From Ailanthus altissimus (lineage: Eukaryota > Streptophyta > Magnoliopsida > Sapindales > Simaroubaceae): a stretch of 64,000 bases of DNA. The notes beneath the pieces are model-generated. The model had not been told where the DNA came from, did no database searches, and saw nothing but the letters and a program-made list of their open reading frames with translations. Below are positions 56,836 to 64,000 of the stretch, piece by piece. Numbering within the stretch: position 1 is the first letter of the stretch; each line of letters opens with the position of its first letter. A program made the position numbers and the translations under genes. The stretch spans positions 16,311,001-16,375,000 of the forward strand of contig OX327683.1 of NCBI GenBank assembly GCA_946807835.1, read 5' to 3'.

Positions 56836-58245
56836 GGGAAAGATCACAAAATACTATACAGCGGAAACAATTCTTTTTCTCACTTTGTGTTATTAAAATA
56901 GGTAATGTATCATCACATTTAGCAAAATAATATTATCACAAATATAAACCACAATCAATTACAATGAACACCAAATTTTTACGTGAAAAATCCAATTTAG
57001 AAAAAATTACGGGACCGTAGTCCGGTATCAACACTTTTACTATGCAATAATAATGGGATTATAACAATGTTCTTTCTAGAATCACACTAGAGGCTTACCA
57101 CAACATCAAGAATATTAATCTTACATTAACAACAATGAATCTAACAAATTCTCCTCAAATGTAAATTTGCTTGATTATACTATATTAAAGATTAAATCAA
57201 AAATCAAATCTGATAGAAGTGTAGAGCAAGATGTTAGAAACTCACCTTCAAAATTTAAGTAAAATCGAAGCTCAAATTGACATCCAATCATAAAAATAAA
57301 AGATTAAAACTTTAAATTTTATTTTTTTTCTCCTTTCTCTCATTATTTTCTGTTTTTTAATTTTTGCATTCTATCTTTTACATTCTGTTTTTTTTAAATA
57401 AAAATATAAAATTTGTATTTTAATTATTATATACTTATAAAAATTTTTAATTAACTCTCTTTATAATTAATTTTTATAAAATTATAAATTAACCTCGTAG
57501 GCTCACGGGGATTCCATTTATCATTAAAGATAAAGAGGTGCCAATGAAAAAAAGCCGCTCTAGTGAAAATATAAAAAAAGAGACAGTTAATTTATTAGGG
57601 TAGAGGAGAATGCCGCTCTAATACCTTTGCCTCTCTTTCACTTTTTTAGGCATATACTTGTCACAGAAGTGAAAACCTGCCACTCCATAACCAAAATCTT
57701 AAAACTTTTATGCCATTTCTAATTAAAAAAAAGAAGTCATTTTCATCGTGTGTACAAAATATTAGTAGCATTTTGTCTGTTACTCGCATTTCACGGCTGA
57801 TTATCTCTGCTTCCAAACACAAGATGACAAGTAAAAAATGATGATTACGAAAATCACAACATAAATAAAGCCAAGAATCCATTCTCAAGCAAAGAAAAAT
57901 TCTTTGATAATGTCATTAACAAATAAATATCGTAACAAATTTATCAAGAGAAACTGTATTTCGTGTTACTGTAATAAAAAATCTCAAAAATAAAACAAAA
58001 CACAGAGGACATATTTGATTTTACTAGAACTTCGACATTCTGAATCAACATTTAAAAAGGTTATAGTGTAAAAAACCAATAATAACTGAAGGAATAAAAT
58101 ATACTTAATTTTTTATAAATAGTTTTTTTTAAAAAAATTTATTTTAAAAGATCGTAGATTGAATTTATTATAGATCAAAATATTTGGACTCTACCATTAA
58201 AAATTAGATTTTAAATTTATTTGGTAGATTTCAACTAAAAATACT
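56836..58245. other. Possible LTR fragment, then AT-rich DNA
   Basis: tgttgggaaagatcacaaaat near 56838 and tttttacgtgaaaaatcc..acgggaccgtagtcc near 56975-57025 resemble words found in plant copia LTRs, but no partner or primer site is seen. 57300-58245 holds nothing recognisable. Confidence 0.3.
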
Positions 58246-58592
58246 AGGAGTGGGCACGGTCCGATTCGATCCGATTTTTTACAAAATTAAACCGAACCGG
58301 TCCGGTCTGGTTCGGTTCGATTTTTTTTTTAAAAAAATCGAAATCGGTTTTTTTAATGAAAAAAATCAAACCGGTTCGGTTCGGTTTTTTCGGTTCGATC
58401 CGGTTCAATTTTTTTATTTTAAATTATGAATTTTTTTTAATTTTCGGTCCGATTTTTTCGAGTGAAAATATCGAACCGGACCGGTCAATTTTTTCTCTAA
58501 AAAAATCAAATCGATTTTTTCAAAAAAAAATTAGACCGAACCGACCAATTCAGTTCGATTTTTCAATTTTTAATTTTTTTTGTCCACCGATA
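58246..58592. mobile_element. hAT-like MITE built of cggttcgg words
   Basis: 347 bp flanked by the direct repeat aaaaatact (58237-58245 and 58593-58601), an 8-9-bp target duplication. Ends aggagtgggcacgg and, reversed, atcggtggacaaa form weak TIRs. The interior is almost entirely variants of accggttcggttcgg and its complement, so it can fold extensively. A 98-codon open frame across it is a by-product of the low-complexity sequence. Confidence 0.65.
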
Positions 58593-58601
58593 AAAAATAC
58601 T

Positions 58602-59072
58602 ATATTTATAAACATAACTATATTATCATATTCTTTTGAAGCCCTTTTTTAGTTAATGGCTTCATCAAACCATTTACAATCATTGCATTGGTGTGGCGGT
58701 TTGACAACTCTAATTGCGAGGGGAGATTGCTTTTTCACAAGCACTTGGTGATCAAGACTAACTTAAGGGTTTACTACTTGATTATGTGACGATTTTTTTA
58801 TAAATTTCTTTTTTTTTCATTTGAATTCTCACTACAAATCTGTTATTACCGACCGTTTAAGCAAGTGCAATAGGGTGACAATTTCTTATTCTCATTATAT
58901 ATTGAGAAAGTAAAAGGTGCAATTGCAAAACGCATGTCAGGCAGCAATTTGAATGCTTTTCCTTATCCTGTCTAGCAATAAGCACCATCATTAATATCTT
59001 TTATAAAACCTACTTATTACTCACACTGCTAACTCATAATTCAAGGTAACGTTATAAAAAATAAAATAGCTC

Positions 59073-59107
<35 letters not shown>

Positions 59108-59365
59108 TTTGTTTTAGAGAGTCTCTAGTGTGGATATTTATAGAATTTTTTGTGTGCATAATATGTCAAAACAGCACCATTTTTCAGCGCGTGTTTTGCT
59201 TAAGGCAAACATAATTTTAAATAAAAACATGTGCAAAACAACGTTGTCTTTTGATATTTGCACATGAGAATTTATATACGAGGATGAAATAGACATTTTA
59301 ATTGACTAATTTTTAATTTTGGAGAGTATTATCACTACATGAAATTTTGATTAATTTTAAAGAAT
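58602..59365. other. Intergenic DNA with a (TA)n run
   Basis: About 15 ta dinucleotides at 59075-59105. No gene. 59150-59250 has moderate complexity with no recognisable motif. Confidence 0.5.
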
Positions 59366-59537
59366 AATGTTAAGCATCTCAAAATTTAATCTCAAATCGT
59401 ATATTAAAATGATGTGTCAAGAAAATATTAGGTGGTGAAATAGTGTAAATTTTAAAATTATTTATTACACTCAATGTTTATTTGACACATCACTTTAGAG
59501 ATACAATTTAAAATATAATTTTATGATGCCTAACATT
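59366..59537. mobile_element. Short hairpin MITE
   Basis: The first ~65 bases (aatgttaagcatctcaaaat ... gatgtgtcaa) and the reverse complement of the last ~65 (aatgttaggcatcataaaat ... gatgtgtcaa) match with few differences, giving a near-complete foldback of ~172 bp. The target duplication is unclear. Confidence 0.65.
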
Positions 59538-61211
59538 TCTCAATTTTAAAAGGAGTTTACATAGTAATAGTGAATTAAAGGGAAAAAAAATAATTGAACC
59601 TCTAAAATTTTGCAAAAAGAAGTAAATATTCGAACAATATTGAAAAGACATAAAGACCCTAATTTGTTACTAGGCTTGTCAATTTTAATTATCAATAAGG
59701 TAATTGTTGGGCCAATATTTGGTCAAGGCAAAATTAAGACATGTTAGTAATAAAAAGTCCAAACAATAACTGATAGTAAGAGATTAATAGGTGCAGAAAT
59801 TGTTAGACCTAGAAAACGAGACTATAGATTTCAAAAATTACCGAAATACCTATTTGGTCGAGATAAACCCCAATCAGACATGTGGCAGAGTCCAGTTTGA
59901 ACTCAAGTTCCCTCGCATTTCTTAATAGAAAATGGACGAGGAACTTGAGTCAGGTTCAAATAATTCTTCTCTTATTTGATTAATTTTAATGCTTATTGAT
60001 TATCTGAACAAGATAAAGTCATATTCTGATTATACTTGCAGTATACGATATGACTGATATGAATTTAGTCTTAGAATTAAACTGAATTCATTAGGGAAAC
60101 AGACATAAAAAGTCATGGTAAGACTTCTCTTTATATGAGATATCGATCAAACCAGTATTGATTGCATCTCTTTACTCCTAAAACGGATTGAAGATCATCT
60201 CACTATAACATATTGCATTATGATTGAACACTACACCTTTGCACTATAATAAGGCATGCATTACATCGATTACATTCATTGAGAACTGAATAAGAGATTC
60301 ACATAGAGATACATTCAAATAAAGAAAAGCTTTCATAAGCGAAGAACCCATAAAGCTCTATTGTGATCTTCGAGAACTACCTAAACACAAAACTATCTTA
60401 CTTGATAAATTACTTTCACATACACCACGACTTCTTTTGTTATTTATTGACTTGAGCGGTGAAGTACTTTTTTTTTTAATTTTGTATGAGGACGGCTTTG
60501 TTCCAAAGAAAGGTTCCAAGAACCGTTTGAAGGAGAAAAAATGGCCAAATTTGAAATTTTAGCAATGATCCACGGGTGCGGAAGTAATTTTTTTAGGTTC
60601 TCAAAAACTGAAAACTTTAATAATAAAGAACTAGACATGGGTTTGCCACACATTGCATTTTCATGGGCTGGTTTTGTAATTTTAATTAAATTACAAAATA
60701 AATGTAATGAAGTAAAAAATTGAAAACAGAAATAGCCAACCTCTAGCATTAATGACGTCGGTTGGTTGTTGGCTAGCAATCGGTGAATGATTATTTTCTG
60801 AAGAAATTATTGGACTCTAAATTTCACGATTTACGTAATAGTGTGATTATTTTTACAATAAAATATTAAAGGAATACCAAATAAGGAGAGAATGGTGGTA
60901 ACTATTATAATTTAGCATTAAAAAAGAATGCATACAATTGCACCACTACTTTTATTAAAGTTGTTGACCGTCAATTTATTTGACGGAGGTGAAAGTGTAC
61001 TTCAAAGCAAAGTTGTTTAATGGTGACATTGTAATGGTCACCACTCTTCTCCTTCTCGATAGTCTTTTGATGTTTCGTTATTGAAAATAACTCTACTATC
61101 ACATAGATCTTAAATTTTTAGTTTATAATATCTTTAGTGAGTTTATCAACCATTGTTATTATTGAATGATATTAGTCTTAGTACTAATCTCACTTAGTGA
61201 TTAGCCTTTAT
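59538..61211. other. Intergenic or leader DNA with an imperfect hairpin
   Basis: A foldback at about 59897-59971 pairs gaactcaagttccctcg with cgaggaacttgagtc. The 60541-60723 and 60444-60779 frames overlap on opposite strands with no known domain. The part next to 61211 follows a primer site and could be the leader and start of a second minus-strand copia copy, but no gag motif was recognised. Confidence 0.4.
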
Positions 61212-62063
61212 CTTAATACCAATTGCTACTGAAGCATTTAATCACAAGCAAACAAGAGTAAGAATAAGAACAAGATCACAAAAGAACACACACAATTAAT
61301 TACATAGTTCAGAAAAATACATACGTCCATTGTGGATCAACGAATCCTAACATCTCTTATTAAAATTCACAAAAAAATTATAAATCACCGCAATCTATCT
61401 TAATAATTTATCAAGGAATATAATATAGAGAACTCTCAAAGAATTTATTAGTACTTCTTTTGTTCACATAGGACAAAGACATTCACTATGGTTCCACCCT
61501 AATGCACCCAAACATTTAGTGTCTACCTAGTTCTCTATTCTCTTTTAAAGTCTCCCTTGATGCTTAATGAATCCTAAATTGTCATAAGAATTTATATAGT
61601 GTTTATAACGATCTAAGAAACCCTAAGCCTATTTGGAATAAGAGTCATTGCATGTGAGAGTCTAAAACTCACTCAAAGAAGTCTATTTGAATCAAAAATG
61701 GATTTTCCTTAATAAGCAACGCTGAGGCACTAATACAAATATTCTAACGCTGCAGCATTCCTTGACAAACGTTGAGGCATTCTTGTAACATTGACGTAAC
61801 GCTGCAGTGTCCTTTAGCAATGCAGAGGTATTGGTCTCTCTAAAATTAATACAGAGGCATTCTATCTTCCAATACTAAGGCGTTCAAACTTGTACAACCT
61901 TCATTGTATTTCCAAGCCCCTCCTTACTTTCAACTTTACGTTTTGTTCCTTCATTATATGACCTTTGTGTACTAGGCTTTTTATTGACTCTTCATTGGTA
62001 TCCATCTCAAATTTATGCTCAAACATAATTATTAAATCACTAATTCTAACAAACTCCTCATTG
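61212..62063 (-). mobile_element. Copia E LTR flanked by both a polypurine tract and a primer site
   Basis: LTR 61224-62051 (828 bp), plus-strand edges tgctactgaagc and attctaaca. On its right, minus strand CAATGAGGAGTT (62052-62063) is a polypurine tract, and on its left ATTGGTATTAAG (61212-61223) is a decayed tRNA-Met primer site. So it acts as 3' LTR for the fragment on the right and as 5' LTR for whatever follows on the left. Contains seven degenerate aacgctgcagcattc-type repeats at 61717-61890. Confidence 0.55.
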
Positions 62064-62159
62064 ATTCAAAATCTCTCTACTAGAAGCTTCTAGATCCATC
62101 CAGTCGAATGCTCTATCACTTAGAGCCAATTCCAGTTAAGTCTTTATCTAGGCTTAACT

Positions 62160-62700
62160 CATCTTGAGCTTATGATTTTGGTCTCCAAAGGTACGAATAC
62201 TTTTTACATATGGTATTAATGCCACACATTCTTTTTTAACCCTCATTACTTCGGTGAGCTAATTTTGGATGTTGCCTTATGATCTTTATTCCTTTAATAA
62301 CTTATGTTGAGCCACTTTTAATCATCCCATTAAGCACATAGAGCCCATCTTTTTGCTTTTCACCCTTCATCATTATAAATCCCTTTACTACCCTCTTCAT
62401 CTAGCTTTTCTAGGGATATCAAGTTCTTTTTTAATTTAAGAACATATCTTACAGCAAGTAAGTCCCTAAGCTTTTTATCATGCATCCTTATCCTTATGTC
62501 ATCAACCCCCATGACCTCATAAGTTATGTCATTATTCATTAGTACTTCACCCCTAATGGCTTTATAATTGGTGAACAACGATCTATTAGGATACATATAG
62601 ACACACATATGGTCTGCATTCCTTTAATAACTGCCTCAATTTTTTTTTCCCATTCTTGTGACCAAAGCTCCCCCTTCTATCATGTAAATAACCCATTTGA
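62160..62700 (-). pseudogene. Copia E protease/pre-integrase fragment
   Basis: Minus-strand frame with CPNRSLF-like YPNRSLFTNYKAIRGEVLM, NNDITYEVMGVDDIRIRMHD, VRYVLKLKKNLISLEKLDEEG, then GEKQKDGLYVLNGMIKSGST and a degraded pre-integrase LAHRSNEG. This is the region just after the copia protease active site. Integrase, RT and RNase H are absent, and ~100 bp later the sequence reaches the polypurine tract, so a large internal deletion has joined pre-integrase to the 3' end. Confidence 0.7.
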
Positions 62701-64000
62701 CTCTCTTTTATATGTTATTTAGCAGGTCAGTTATGCCTCATGTCCTGAGGTTCAAAAATTAGGGTGTGGGAATAATGGGAGTAGGTGCTCATGTCTTTAG
62801 GGAATGTGGGCATGACACCAATTCTTCTCGAATTATTAGAACATCATGGATCAGATGTTAGTATTTATAGTTCTCAAATGGCACTACTCCTCAATCACTA
62901 CTTAGTTTACCCATCGTGCTTTGATTGAACTTCTTTATTAGTTAAAAAAAATTAATGCTAACTTTTTTTTTAAAATTTTTTTGACATTTAATTGTAATTT
63001 AAAAAAAAAAATTGGAGATTAAAAAAATTATTTATCTCATAAAAACTTAAATTTTGGGTTTTAAAAGTAAAATTTTTTAATTCTTTTTTATATATGTGTA
63101 TTGACACCTATACCCTACTAATATTTTCTTAATTTCATAGCGTACCGTTAATAAAACTAAACTCTATTAAACTAAACTAAGATGTTCTCAACATTTTGTT
63201 AAAAGTCACTAAATCTTTATATCTTTACAACTATCATATCTTTACAAGCCTTTACCAAAATTTATTTTTGTTATAAGTACATAGTATTTTATTTTTAATT
63301 TCTATATTAAGCACCATAATTTCTTTAATTCATTGATTATTATGTATTAATTTTACTTGAATTCTTATAAATTTATTTTTTTGATATTTAAAGTTCTAAT
63401 TGTTTTAGCCATTATTTCACAAATGATTACAAAACTAAATTTTAATGTCAATCACTTTTGTGTTGTCTATAAAACATGTTAGTAAAATTTAAATATTAAA
63501 GAGTAAAAGGATTGGTAGACTCCCTTAATTTGGCTCAAGTGCATTTAAACATCCTCTTAATTTAAAAATTACTTAAAAAATCCTCGCCCGTTAATGTCTA
63601 TCATTTCTTCGAACAAATCTTTTTTAAACAATCTAAAGTTATAATTTTGCCCTTATTTTTTAAATTTTTTTAACTTTTACATAAATTTATTTAATAATTT
63701 TTTTTCTCACTTACCAAACACCATCTCCAGAATCTCAATTCGTCTAAAACTTGTTTCGTGGATTTTATCTTTAGTTAAGGGGAAAAGGTGAATCAAGTCT
63801 ATTAAAACTCGCCATCTTTGTCCTTTGTTTCATTAATCCTCAAACACCAAAAACCACAAACCGCAATCATTTAAATAACAAGAAAGCACATTTATATAGC
63901 ATTTAAAGTAACTTTTAGCAATTAATAAAGCACTGCCAAAGGTCAAAAATACTTCTATATCAATGTTATAGTGTATGCTAAAGGTCAAACGCCAACCGTT
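62701..64000. other. Intergenic DNA, possible single TIR end
   Basis: No gene. 63505-63660 (ggattggtagactcccttaa ... cctcgcccgttaatg ... ttttgcccttatttttt) has the style of an outer arm of a long-TIR element whose partner may lie beyond the window. Confidence 0.3.

Noticed and set aside
58356..58652. 98-codon frame rich in Arg, Phe and Asn
   Set aside because: Produced by cggttcgg-type low-complexity repeats of a MITE.

Overview
This is plant nuclear DNA, most likely from a woody eudicot. It is AT-rich, carries spliced genes with GT-AG introns, and is dominated by nested Ty1/copia and Ty3/gypsy LTR retrotransposons and short TIR elements. A Citrus-type genome is possible from general recall, but the window alone does not prove the species. 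I see no bacterial genes, CRISPR array, tRNA or rRNA.

Layout. (1) 1-13450 is a nest of two decayed minus-strand retrotransposons. A truncated Athila-like Ty3/gypsy element (left end outside the window) sits inside the 3' LTR of an older copia element. (2) 13451-19640 is repetitive or featureless AT-rich DNA. (3) 19788-31080 is a nine-exon plus-strand gene for a nitrilase-superfamily enzyme closest to deaminated glutathione amidase (NLP2/Nit1 type). Its first coding exon is cut after codon 9 by a young copia element with a perfect 5-bp target duplication. That copia is itself abnormal: its PBS-gag-protease-integrase-start half is inverted relative to its LTRs and reverse transcriptase. Intron 1 also holds a TIR element and an antisense phytocyanin pseudogene. 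(4) 31.1-43 kb is repeats: a TIR element with a target duplication, a degraded but correctly ordered sibling of the exon-1 copia lying between candidate terminal inverted repeats, and a 412-bp tandem duplication. (5) 43.5-44 kb is the tail of a chromovirus-type gypsy integrase. (6) 45229-45755 is an intronless, frameshifted ATS3-like (PLAT/LH2) gene copy. (7) 46520-50182 is an intact four-exon minus-strand gene for a 967-residue coiled-coil protein, with a long 5'-UTR intron. (8) 53-64 kb is copia LTR and gag/protease fragments, two MITE-like elements and AT-rich DNA.

Only two genes look like host genes with a conserved reading frame, the nitrilase-like gene and the coiled-coil gene, and the first is interrupted. 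They share no pathway that I can infer. The main biological interest is how transposons have remodelled the NLP2-like locus: insertion in exon 1, an LTR promoter pointing into the rest of the gene, a bloated intron 1, and an internally inverted retrotransposon that still has a clean target duplication.
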